The notes below the pieces were generated by a model. That model made no database searches and was not told the DNA's origin. It saw only the letters and a program-made list of their open reading frames with translations. DNA of 42,774 bases from Spirochaetota bacterium. GTDB lineage: Bacteria > Spirochaetota > Spirochaetia > Treponematales > UBA12059. The position numbers and the translations under genes are program-made. Positions within the stretch are counted from its first letter, which is position 1. Each line of letters starts with the position of its first letter. Location: positions 1 through 42,774 of the forward strand of contig JAHIWG010000169.1 in assembly GCA_018816345.1 (NCBI GenBank), read 5' to 3'. Below are positions 15,432 to 25,067 of this stretch, piece by piece.

Positions 15432-15904
15432 GCCGGTCGACCGATAGGGCGGCGGCCGTCCGCCCGCGACGCATGATCGTCAGGGCCGCGCTGCTGGTAT
15501 TCTATGTCGCGCTCGGGGTTATTGTCTTCGTAAACGGAAGGACCCATACCGTCCTGATCGACAATAAGTCATCGGAGGACGGATCGACCGTCGCGTTCAG
15601 GCGCGTGACGGTCTACGTCGATAACCACGAGCCGCTGGAGCTCTACGCGCGCGACCGGGAGCTGCTGATGGTGCGCGGCCAGTCGCATCGAATACGCATC
15701 GAGACTCAGGAAGGCGCGCGGAGGCTCGAGGCCAGGTTCAAGGTGCCTTTCGGCGACGACATGATACTGGTATCGGTCCCGCGGATGGCCGCGGGCGACG
15801 AAGGCTTCTGGGAGAAGTTCGTCGTCAATTACGTGCGTCCCACCAATAACGACGCGCCGGAGAGCCCGGCGGACGAGCCCGTATCGATAGAGCCGACGCT
15901 ATGA
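15428..15904 (+). CDS. small membrane-anchored accessory protein of the ABC operon
   Basis: A 158-residue protein whose ATG at 15428 overlaps the permease 2 stop by four bases, so it is part of the transporter operon. A basic N-terminus (RPRRMIVR) is followed by one hydrophobic helix (about 19-36, LLVFYVALGVIVFV). The remaining 120 residues should then lie outside the membrane and appear beta-rich, with charged turns such as RVTVYVDNHEPLELYARDRE. I think this corresponds to DUF6672, a family seen next to such transporters in spirochaetes, but that is from memory. No catalytic residue stands out. A role in assembly or regulation of the importer is inferred from coupling only. Confidence 0.75.
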   Translation: MSRSTDRAAAVRPRRMIVRAALLVFYVALGVIVFVNGRTHTVLIDNKSSEDGSTVAFRRVTVYVDNHEPLELYARDRELLMVRGQSHRIRIETQEGARRLEARFKVPFGDDMILVSVPRMAAGDEGFWEKFVVNYVRPTNNDAPESPADEPVSIEPTL

Positions 15905-15911
15905 GGCGGCG

Positions 15912-15933
15912 AGACGCGGCCGTAGCCGCGTCT
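15912..15933 (+). terminator. stem-loop closing the ABC operon
   Basis: AGACGCGGC (15912-15920), loop CGTA, GCCGCGTCT (15925-15933): a perfect nine-base stem eight bases after the last stop. There is no real U-tract, so intrinsic termination would be weak. It may instead protect the 3' end. It touches the -35 of the leuS promoter. Confidence 0.5.
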
Positions 15934-15962
15934 TGCCGCGTAATTCCTTAATAGAGTAGTAT
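15933..15962 (+). promoter_or_regulatory. possible promoter for leuS
   Basis: TTGCCG (15933-15938), 18-base spacer, TAGTAT (15957-15962), in a locally AT-rich stretch. The predicted start near 15969 lies just before the 28-base palindrome in the leuS leader. Confidence 0.45.
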
Positions 15963-15977
15963 TCCAGCACTCGTACA

Positions 15978-16005
15978 GACGAAGGGCGCCTAGGCGCCCT
16001 TCGTC
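15978..16005. promoter_or_regulatory. perfect 28-bp palindrome in the leuS leader
   Basis: The half GACGAAGGGCGCCT is followed by its exact reverse complement. As RNA it forms a 12-base stem (15978-15989 with 15994-16005) closed by CTAG, between the predicted promoter and the leuS ribosome site (GGAG, 16017-16020). No U-tract follows and no T-box is visible. It could be a protein operator, a stabilising leader hairpin or an attenuation element. Confidence 0.7.
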
Positions 16006-16029
16006 GCATCAAGCAACGGAGCGACATCA

Positions 16030-18460
<2,431 letters not shown>

Positions 18461-18468
<8 letters not shown>

Positions 18469-19738
18469 CGCTGGCGGCGCCCCGCGGCGCCCCGCGGCGG
18501 AAGCCGCGGTCGGCGCAGCGGACCATGATCGCGCAGGCGAGGAGGCGCGCCTCGGGACCGACGGATTGGACGCCGAGGCCGCCTAGCGCCGCGACGAGGC
18601 CGGCCGCGACGGCGGCGGCCCTGAATAGCCAGGCCGCCGCGCCGCGCCGCGACGCCTTGGCGCCCGCGGCCAGCGCTATGGCGGGCGCGGCGTTAGCCCA
18701 TAGCAGGTTCACGTTCCATGCGGCCTCCTCGTAGCCCGCGAGGAGCCAGAAGAGCGCGACGCCTAGGCCTACGATAAGGGCGAAGCCGAATAACAGCGAG
18801 TCGAAGGCCGCGGCTAGGCGGCGCCTACGGAGCAGGGCCACGACGACGGACAGGCCGAGCAGGATCGCCGCCGCGATCGCCGGAGGCACTGAGAAAGCCG
18901 CGGACGAGGGCTCGGCCTCGTAGACGGTCCTCGTCGCCCGCACGAGGCTACGGCCTTCGACCGTCGCGGCCTCGGCCCAGTCCATGAGCTGCTCGGGCAG
19001 GAATATCGCGTCGCCGGCCGTCGGCTTCCGGTCGACGTTCGGGCCCATGAGCATATCGACGACGAATACCAGCCAGTCCCGCTCGCCCAGGACGCCCTTG
19101 ATCGAGGCGCGGACCGTCATCCTCGGAACGGCCGTCCCCGACGGCGTTTCGGGTTTCCCGTCGACGCCGCCGCCGCCGCCGCCGCCGTCCTCGTTGGCTA
19201 GCGCCTGCAGCATCGCAGCGACGCGCGTCGTGCAATTATCGCTGAAGTAGCGGTAGTTGTAGATCCTGTTCTCAGGTCGTATATCGCGCCTGAGCGTCTC
19301 TACGAGGCTTGATCCCTGGGCTTCGTCCAGGTCGAGCACCTGCTCGAATATCGTCCGGTTCTCGACGCCGCTGTAGAAGCCGAGCACATCGGCCGTCCGG
19401 CCCGCGCCTACCATGAATTCCATGCGGCCGGCGAACATGCCGAGGGCGAAGCCCAGGTCGAAGTCCCGGGCTGAGAGGCCGTAGTTATAGAACAGGTCGC
19501 GGTCGCTCGCGGCGTCGACGACCCGGAGCCCGGTGTGCCCGAAGGCGGAGTAGAGGCTTGGGCCCGGCAGTATCGTTATAAGGGATACCTGGAAACGGCC
19601 CGATTCGGCTCCCGAAGGAGTCGGGTCGGCCCGAAGGGCGAACGGCGCCCAGCCGAGCAGCGCCGCCAGCATAATCGCGGCGGCGGGCGAGGGCCGCCAG
19701 ATCCGCGAGGCCGAGAGAGTCAACGCTAGCCTCCGCAT
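18461..19738 (-). CDS. DUF4105 (Lnb-like) membrane protein
   Basis: A 425-residue protein with an N-terminal signal or anchor helix (about 18-36), an extracytoplasmic DUF4105 domain (about 48-280) and four to five hydrophobic helices after residue 285. The two catalytic-type residues of the papain-like DUF4105/Lnb family are present: His68 in [10 protein letters not shown] and Cys169 in [10 protein letters not shown]. The membrane part holds the family-like WNVNLLWAN. In enterococci Lnb N-acylates lipoproteins by intramolecular acyl transfer; whether diderm members do so is not established. The start overlaps the chemoreceptor stop (TGATG), so it is coupled to it. A seven-Gly run near residue 193 is coded by a GCC repeat. 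Confidence 0.82.
18482..18509. other. GC hairpins just past the leuS stop
   Basis: CCGCGG-CGCC-CCGCGG (18482-18497) and an overlapping CCGCGGC-GGAA-GCCGCGG (18492-18509) form alternative perfect stems. They lie inside the 3' end of the convergent DUF4105 gene and are the only candidate structure for ending leuS transcription. There is no U-tract. Confidence 0.35.
19166..19187. repeat. (GCC)7 microsatellite coding poly-Gly
   Basis: A 22-base run of the GCC trinucleotide inside the DUF4105 gene encodes seven Gly on the minus strand. Being in-frame, length changes would only alter a linker-like segment between the Cys169 region and the rest of the domain. Confidence 0.9.
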
Positions 19739-21870
19739 CAGGTCTTGAACTGCTCAATCTCGCCCGATACGGCCTGCACGCTACGCGATGCCGCGGAAGT
19801 CAGCTCGTTCGTGTCCTGCGCCGCCCTGCGGATCTCCTCGGCGCCGGCGGCCATCTCTACCATGCCGTTCTCCAGCTCGCTCGCGAGCTGCAGGAGCTGC
19901 CGCATCTCGAGGAGGACGGCGTTGGAGCCGTCCTGCATCTCCTGCGCTGACTGCCTGACGTCGGCGGTCACCTCGTTGATGTTGGCGAGGGATTCCAGGA
20001 TCTGGACGGAGCCCGTGCTCTGCTCCTGCATGGAGTACTTGATCTCCTCCTCGAGGCGGGAGAGGATCCGTATCTGCTCCAGGATATCGTCGAACGTGGT
20101 GGCGCTGACCCCGGAGCTCGAGACGACGGCCTCTATGAGCCCCCTGATGCCCTTGATGTTCTGGCCGATGGTCTTGGACTGGGTCGCGGCGTTCTCGGCC
20201 AGCTTGCGGATCTCGTCGGCCACGACAGCGAAGCCCATCCCGGCCTCTCCCGCGTGGGCGGCCTCTATGGCCGCGTTCATGGCGAGCAGGTTGGTCTGGG
20301 CGGCGATGCCGGCGATGAGCGAGTTCGCTTCCTGCAGGTTCTCCGACTGGGCGTCTATCTCGCGCACCTGCCTCACGACGGTCTCTATCGCGCCGCGGCC
20401 CGAATCGGACTTGCCTAGCAGTTTCTCGTAGTACGACGCCATCCGCTCTATATTGGCCGTGACCGACTGGATGCTCGCTACCATCTCCTCTATGGAGCTG
20501 GAGGAGGACGAGACTCCCTCCGATTGCCGCTCTATGAGCTTGTACAAATGCACGATGTTCTTGGCTATCTGCTCCACGGTGGCGCTCGATTCGGTCACGG
20601 AGGCGCTCTGGTTGATGGTCTGAAGCTTCAGGCTCTCGATATTGGCGCTTATCTGCCTAACGGCCCCGGCGGTCTCCTCGGTATTGGAGGAGAGGCGTAG
20701 CATGCCGTCGCCTAGCGACCTGACTTCCGTCTTGACCGTGGCTATGATGCCACCGAGCTTGGCGACGAAGCCGTTGAAGTACTCGGCTAGCATACCCAGT
20801 TCGTCCCTGGCCCCCGCCTTTATGGTGCGGGTCAGGTCAGCGTCGCCGGAGGAGACGTTCATCATTCCCGTGGAGACTTCCTTCATCCTGGCCGTGACGC
20901 TCGATAGCATGAATACCGATATGATGAATACGAACAGCACCGCGACTCCGAGCCCGGCGCCTATGAGGATGATCTCCCTGGCGAGCGTCGATGACTTCGA
21001 CGCGAACCAGACCTCTGTCTCGCCGGTCACGAGGTCGATGACGGCCTGGATCTTCTCTATTATCGGTTCGCTATCCTTATAGAATTCCATACCGTCGCGG
21101 CCGTAGCCGCCGATGTTAGCCATGCCGATGATCTCGACGACGGCGTCTTGCATGTTATACCACTCGGAGCTTATCTCTAGCTCCGATAAGGCGATAGCGG
21201 CCTCGGGCCCGGTGTTCGCGGCGCCGTTCCTGACGTTGACGGTAAGCCTGGCGTTGGCCTCGAGCAGCTCCTGGATGGCCTGTAGCTGGAAGATAGGCAG
21301 GTCGAGCGTGTAGATGGAGCTCGCGAGGCATTGGACGCGGCTCGCGTTCTCCTTGGCGTGCTCGAAGAGCACGAGGGCCTCGAGGCGCCTCGAGGCCTCC
21401 GCCGACTCGGTCCTGGCGAGCGAGCCTATATGCTCGAGGATCGTGTCGTCCACGGCGCTATAGCTCACGTACACGGAACGGGCCATGATCGAGCGGTCGT
21501 CGACCTGCCGCCTCAGCTGCGCGAGCTCGGCCACGGCGCTGGAGATGCCCGGCAGGACTTCCGTAGGCACGGCCTTCGCGGAGAACGATTCAGTCGCGGC
21601 TTGCATCGCCTCGTCTACCGCGTATCTCGTCGACATGATGCCGTCGGCCGCCGCCGCGCCAGCCAGGTACAGGTACGCGATGCCGCGCTCCTTCTGTAGA
21701 GCCGATATCAACGCGCTCGCCGATTTCATCGCCGCGAGCTTATACGCCGCTTCGCTCGACTTCGTCCGCTCCTTGCCCGACTGAAACAGGACCATGGCGC
21801 CCATCGCGACGGCGAGCACGAGCGGCGCGCTCGATAATATAAGGAGTTTGTTGCGTAATGATACGGTCAT
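19738..21870 (-). CDS. methyl-accepting chemotaxis protein with NIT sensor domain
   Basis: A 710-residue chemoreceptor. Transmembrane helices are at about 8-30 and 301-322. The periplasmic region starts with SALISALQKERGIAYLYLAG (LQKERG at 58-63), the hallmark of the NIT nitrate/nitrite-sensing domain, and is helical throughout. HAMP follows at about 323-375. The signalling hairpin is LIAGIAAQTNLLAMNAAIEA, then AGEAGMGFAVVADEIRKLAE. It would report ligand to CheA/CheW and control flagellar rotation. The ATG at 21870 has AAGGA upstream. No cheA, cheW, cheB or cheR gene is in the window. The ligand assignment to nitrate or nitrite rests on the domain only; NIT domains also bind other ligands. 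Confidence 0.93.
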   Translation of the reverse strand: MTVSLRNKLLILSSAPLVLAVAMGAMVLFQSGKERTKSSEAAYKLAAMKSASALISALQKERGIAYLYLAGAAAADGIMSTRYAVDEAMQAATESFSAKAVPTEVLPGISSAVAELAQLRRQVDDRSIMARSVYVSYSAVDDTILEHIGSLARTESAEASRRLEALVLFEHAKENASRVQCLASSIYTLDLPIFQLQAIQELLEANARLTVNVRNGAANTGPEAAIALSELEISSEWYNMQDAVVEIIGMANIGGYGRDGMEFYKDSEPIIEKIQAVIDLVTGETEVWFASKSSTLAREIILIGAGLGVAVLFVFIISVFMLSSVTARMKEVSTGMMNVSSGDADLTRTIKAGARDELGMLAEYFNGFVAKLGGIIATVKTEVRSLGDGMLRLSSNTEETAGAVRQISANIESLKLQTINQSASVTESSATVEQIAKNIVHLYKLIERQSEGVSSSSSSIEEMVASIQSVTANIERMASYYEKLLGKSDSGRGAIETVVRQVREIDAQSENLQEANSLIAGIAAQTNLLAMNAAIEAAHAGEAGMGFAVVADEIRKLAENAATQSKTIGQNIKGIRGLIEAVVSSSGVSATTFDDILEQIRILSRLEEEIKYSMQEQSTGSVQILESLANINEVTADVRQSAQEMQDGSNAVLLEMRQLLQLASELENGMVEMAAGAEEIRRAAQDTNELTSAASRSVQAVSGEIEQFKT

Positions 21871-21925
21871 AGTCGCGTCCTTCGTGAAGCTGTATCACGG
21901 CCGCGCGACCTTGAGCGAAGCGCGC

Positions 21926-22546
21926 CTAGCCGATGAATAGAGGTAAGTAAGCGGCCGCTACGGCGAGCGCGAGCGCGATGTCCCCTCGCCTTATCGCCGA
22001 CTTGCTAGTGCTATACCTGTCCCCGGCGCTGTCCTCGCCGGTTTCCGTTCCATAATAGACCGAAACGAGGATCTCGTCGATCGATTTCAAGAACCCGTCG
22101 AGCCTGATTGAGGCCTTTCGCTCGAGTATCCTATCGTAGCCGCGTAGCGCCTCGGCGAAGAACGCGCCGAACCGGCCCGGAAGCCGTAGGCCGGGGCCGA
22201 GGCAGGCCTTGGAGATGAACATAAGCGCCTCGAAGGTGACGGCCTTGCGGAGTCCGTCGGCGAGCGCGATCTCGGTAATCGCGAATGGCCCTATGGAGCC
22301 TAGCTTGCGGCCTATGGGCACGACGAGGTTAGCCGCCACGATACCCGCCATGACGAGGACGGTAGTGAGCGGGGATAGCCTGCGGCCCGAGAGCCACGCC
22401 GCCGCGGCCGCGCACGCGAGCATGACCGCCCTGCCGACGAGGCTGGGCTGGAAAAGGAGCGCCGCGGATAGGGCTACTCCCGCCATGGCTAATCTTGACG
22501 GGGCGAAGGCCGACTCCCATCGCTCCCGCCGCTCAGGCCTGCCCAT
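21926..22546 (-). CDS. EcfT/CbiQ-like membrane protein (tentative)
   Basis: A 206-residue integral membrane protein. Hydrophobic helices lie at about 19-50, 58-80, 100-120 and at the C-terminal end (ALALAVAAAYLPLFI). The centre (ITEIALADGLRKAVTFEALM to FFAEALRGYDRILERKASIR) resembles the cytoplasmic coupling-helix region of energy-coupling-factor T components, but the usual Ala-Arg-Gly motifs are not clear. It starts 14 bases inside the Gx-family gene, so it is in the same operon. A divergent EcfT-like protein also accompanies Gx-family and NusG-II proteins in flavin-based electron transfer loci of Gram-positive bacteria (recalled, not checked). Alternative: an unrelated small membrane protein. 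Confidence 0.6.
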   Translation of the reverse strand: MGRPERRERWESAFAPSRLAMAGVALSAALLFQPSLVGRAVMLACAAAAAWLSGRRLSPLTTVLVMAGIVAANLVVPIGRKLGSIGPFAITEIALADGLRKAVTFEALMFISKACLGPGLRLPGRFGAFFAEALRGYDRILERKASIRLDGFLKSIDEILVSVYYGTETGEDSAGDRYSTSKSAIRRGDIALALAVAAAYLPLFIG

Positions 22547-23114
22547 CGCTGGCCCCCTCGCCGCGCGCTTCCGCCCCGACGGAAGCCAGCCACGACGACC
22601 TCGACGCGAATACCTCGGTAAACGAGCCGAGCGCCAAGCCGGAAACGAGTCCGAGCGCCATGAAGGCGGGCGCCATGAACCGGGCGCTCTCCCCGAAGAC
22701 GAAGACTCGGGCCAGCCCTACCTGCGCCATGTTGGAGACGACGGCCCCCGCGACGCAGAGCCCGACGTACGATAGCGCCCTCGGGCCCGCGACGGCCCTG
22801 AGGCCGCGCATGACCAGGGCGCTCGCGAGCGTGCCGACCAGGGAGAACAGCGCGACGTACGAGAATAGCGATCCGGTAAGCACGCTCATGCCGACGACCT
22901 TCACGAGGGCGAGCGCTATATACAGGCCGAAGGGCAGGAGGTCCACGGCTATGAGTATGGGCAGGTTGGCCAGCCCCAGGCGCATGAACGGCACGGGCCG
23001 GGGCAGCATGTACTCGACGGTAGACAGGAAGAAGGCTAGCGCCGCCAAGAAGGCCGCGAGCCTCCTCCCGCCGTCGACGCGGGACGGCCTAGCGGACGAT
23101 GGCGTCGATCTCAT
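22533..23114 (-). CDS. Gx-family (Hpre_diP_synt_I) membrane protein
   Basis: A 193-residue integral membrane protein with about five or six helices between residues 17 and 165. The signature RLGLANLPILIAVDLLPFG and the charged pair near RPVPFMRLG are typical of the family formerly called heptaprenyl diphosphate synthase component I, now Gx transporter family. Some members (EetB-like) belong to loci for flavin-based extracellular electron transfer. The ATG at 23114 lies behind a strong GGAGG and overlaps the end of the NusG-II gene by 26 bases. The next gene starts 14 bases before its stop. No polyprenyl synthase component II is in view, so an isoprenoid role is not supported here. Confidence 0.83.
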   Translation of the reverse strand: MRSTPSSARPSRVDGGRRLAAFLAALAFFLSTVEYMLPRPVPFMRLGLANLPILIAVDLLPFGLYIALALVKVVGMSVLTGSLFSYVALFSLVGTLASALVMRGLRAVAGPRALSYVGLCVAGAVVSNMAQVGLARVFVFGESARFMAPAFMALGLVSGLALGSFTEVFASRSSWLASVGAEARGEGASDGQA

Positions 23115-23493
23115 CTTCTTCCTCCGAGCCTTCGATCCGCACGAATACGCCGTTGGGCAGGCACGCCGACCAATCCCCCGCGCGCTTGAGGGGGGGAGAC
23201 GCCACGCATGTCTTATTGACGCAGGGAGAGTCCTCGATACGGACGGAGCCGGCCGCTACGCTGACGCGCGTATCGCCGAGAATGCCCGGCACGTCGATGA
23301 CCCGGTCCTGGGACAGCGGGTATATCCAGGTCTCGTCGCCGCTGGACACGACGACGCTAGCGGACGCGGGACCGCCGTATACGGCAATGGACAGCGCGAC
23401 CAGGGCCGCGACCGATAGGCCCACGATCAGGGCGTCGAGCGGCCTGATCGCCGGCCTCGGCCCGCGCGCGCGGGCCGGGTCGATCAGTGGCAA
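23089..23493 (-). CDS. NusG domain II (DUF1312) membrane-anchored protein
   Basis: A 134-residue protein. The best start is TTG at 23493, overlapping the slyD stop by ten bases; there is no ATG in the frame, and a GTG at codon 24 would split the membrane helix. A basic N-terminus (RARGPRPAIR) precedes one helix at about 20-39. The extracytoplasmic domain has the NusG-II pattern: RIEDSPCVNKTCV (Cys91, Cys96) and ACLPNGVFVRI (Cys111). Such proteins stand beside Gx-family proteins in many genomes and are EetA-like in electron-transfer loci. They are not transcription factors despite the name. The acidic tail (EGSEEEDEID) lies just before the stop. Confidence 0.82.
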   Translation of the reverse strand: MPLIDPARARGPRPAIRPLDALIVGLSVAALVALSIAVYGGPASASVVVSSGDETWIYPLSQDRVIDVPGILGDTRVSVAAGSVRIEDSPCVNKTCVASPPLKRAGDWSACLPNGVFVRIEGSEEEDEIDAIVR

Positions 23494-24035
23494 CCGCCGC
23501 AGCCGCAGCCGCCCTCGTCGTCGCAGTCCCCGTCGCCGCACTCGCCGCCGCCGCAACCGCAGCCGCACTCGTCGTCGCCGTGCACGTGGCCGTGCTCGAG
23601 CTCCTCGGGCAGCGCCTCGCGGACGTCCTTGACCGTGACGTCGAAATGCAGCTCCTTGCCGGCCAGGGGGTGGTTGGCGTCTATGGTGACTGCGTCGCCC
23701 TCGACGGCGACCACGGTGACCACGCGCATGCCGCCCTCTTCCTGGGCCTGGAACTGCATGCCGGCCTCGATCTTGTCGGGCTCCGCGAAGTCCTTCTTGG
23801 AAACGGTGAAAACCATCTCCTTGTCGTGCTCGCCGTACGCGTCGGCGGGAGCGATGACGCATTGGACCTTGTCCCCGGCTTTCTTGCCGTCCAGGTGGCG
23901 CTCGAGGCCGGGGATGATGTTGTCGTTGCCGTGGAGGTAGACCAGGGGCTCGCCCTCGGAGCGGTCAATCATCGTACCCTGGGCGTCCTTGAGCATGTAG
24001 TCTATCGAGACGACGCGATCCTTCTGAATATCCAT
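23484..24035 (-). CDS. slyD: SlyD-type FKBP peptidyl-prolyl isomerase with metal-binding tail
   Basis: A 183-residue cytoplasmic folding helper. The ATG at 24035 has AAGGA seven bases upstream; a TTG further out at 24065 is less likely. The FKBP domain has VSIDYMLKDAQG, the loop EPLVYLHGNDNIIPGLERHL and the ending HFDVTVKDVREALPEEL. The insert-in-flap region (about 65-125) supplies chaperone activity. The tail from about residue 147 has His residues (EHGHVHG) and eight Cys in CGCGCGGGECGDGDC and GGCGCGGCH, ready to bind nickel or zinc. In enterics SlyD feeds nickel to hydrogenase. Here it is first in the operon with the NusG-II, Gx and EcfT-like genes. Confidence 0.93.
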   Translation of the reverse strand: MDIQKDRVVSIDYMLKDAQGTMIDRSEGEPLVYLHGNDNIIPGLERHLDGKKAGDKVQCVIAPADAYGEHDKEMVFTVSKKDFAEPDKIEAGMQFQAQEEGGMRVVTVVAVEGDAVTIDANHPLAGKELHFDVTVKDVREALPEELEHGHVHGDDECGCGCGGGECGDGDCDDEGGCGCGGCH

Positions 24036-24180
24036 AATTCCATCCTTAAAGAGAGGCTTGTTCAACGGGCGGGGCCGAGTAGAACGTTTAAAGTCCCTTA
24101 CAGGGTATCTATAAGAATGGAGATTTTCAAGTGCCGAGCGGCCGGCGGGATGACATTACGGTCACTTTGGGCCGGAAACG

Positions 24181-24209
24181 TTGTAGGCGTATGGTCATCG
24201 TGCTATAGT
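24181..24209 (+). promoter_or_regulatory. sigma70-type promoter for uppP
   Basis: TTGTAG (24181-24186), 17-base spacer, TATAGT (24204-24209). The -10 ends 19 bases before the ATG, and GGAGG lies between. Confidence 0.65.
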
Positions 24210-24228
24210 CCGGCCTCGGAGGCTATCG

Positions 24229-25026
24229 ATGACTATCTTGCAAGCGTCGCTATTGGGTCTTTTTCAGGGCGTAGCGGAATTCCTGCCCATTTCGTCGAGC
24301 GGGCATCTCTTAGTGTTCAAGGATATCATGGGGCTGTCGGAAGTGCCCGCCCTGTTCGACGTGACGCTGCACCTGGCTACGCTCGCGTCTATCGTACTGG
24401 TATTCCGGAAGCGCATATTCGGCATCGTCGCGTCCATCGCGCGGTGGATAGCCCGCAGGAGCGGCGAGGCGGACGCCGAGAACCTTTCGATCGTCGTCCC
24501 GGCGGCGCTCGCCACCGTCCTGACGGCAGGTATCGGCTTCGCCGTCGAGCTCGTCGATCTATCGGGCGCGCCTAAGGTCGTAGCCGGGCTCTTCCTCGTC
24601 ACGGCGCTCGTCCTCGTGGCCTCGTCCAGGCTCAAGCCGGGCGCTACGGGCTATCGCGGCATGCGGATACGGCACGGCGTCATCGTCGGCATAGCCCAGG
24701 GCATAGGCGTGTTCCCCGGCATCAGCCGTTCCGGCATCACTATCAGCGCCGGGCTCGCCTCGGGCCTCGACCGGGAGACGGCCGGGGAATTCTCCTTCCT
24801 GCTGGCCGTTCCGGCCATCCTCGGCGCGCTCGTGCTCAAGCTGGGCGACCTCGCCGAGCTGGCCGGTACTGTATCGCCGTCGGCCCTGGCGGCCGGCTCG
24901 GCCGCGGCGTTCGCGGCCGGCGTCGCCTCGCTCCTCGTCCTCCTGCCCATAGTGCGAAAGGGAAGGCTGGCCTGGTTCGCGGCCTACCTAGTACCCGCCG
25001 GGCTCCTGGGGCTATTCCTCCTCTAG
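24229..25026 (+). CDS. uppP: undecaprenyl-diphosphatase
   Basis: A 265-residue integral membrane enzyme that dephosphorylates undecaprenyl pyrophosphate to recycle the lipid carrier for peptidoglycan; overexpression gives bacitracin resistance. Both signature motifs are intact: QGVAEFLPISSSGHLLV with catalytic Glu and Ser-rich loop near residues 14-30, and GISRSGITISAGL near 165. About eight hydrophobic helices are present and length is normal for the family. RBS GGAGG is seven bases before the ATG. The ftsK gene follows after 41 bases on the same strand, so the two envelope/division genes may be cotranscribed. Confidence 0.97.
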   Translation: MTILQASLLGLFQGVAEFLPISSSGHLLVFKDIMGLSEVPALFDVTLHLATLASIVLVFRKRIFGIVASIARWIARRSGEADAENLSIVVPAALATVLTAGIGFAVELVDLSGAPKVVAGLFLVTALVLVASSRLKPGATGYRGMRIRHGVIVGIAQGIGVFPGISRSGITISAGLASGLDRETAGEFSFLLAVPAILGALVLKLGDLAELAGTVSPSALAAGSAAAFAAGVASLLVLLPIVRKGRLAWFAAYLVPAGLLGLFLL

Positions 25027-25067
25027 CGATACGCCGATATACCGTATAAGGATCGGAGCCGAAAGCA

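Noticed and set aside
15962-16029. T-box leader for leuS
   Set aside because: The distance is too short and no T-box sequence or terminator/antiterminator pair is present.
23487-24575. 362-residue plus-strand open frame over slyD
   Set aside because: Antisense of the Cys-rich slyD tail and FKBP domain; Ala/Val-rich reading without family features.
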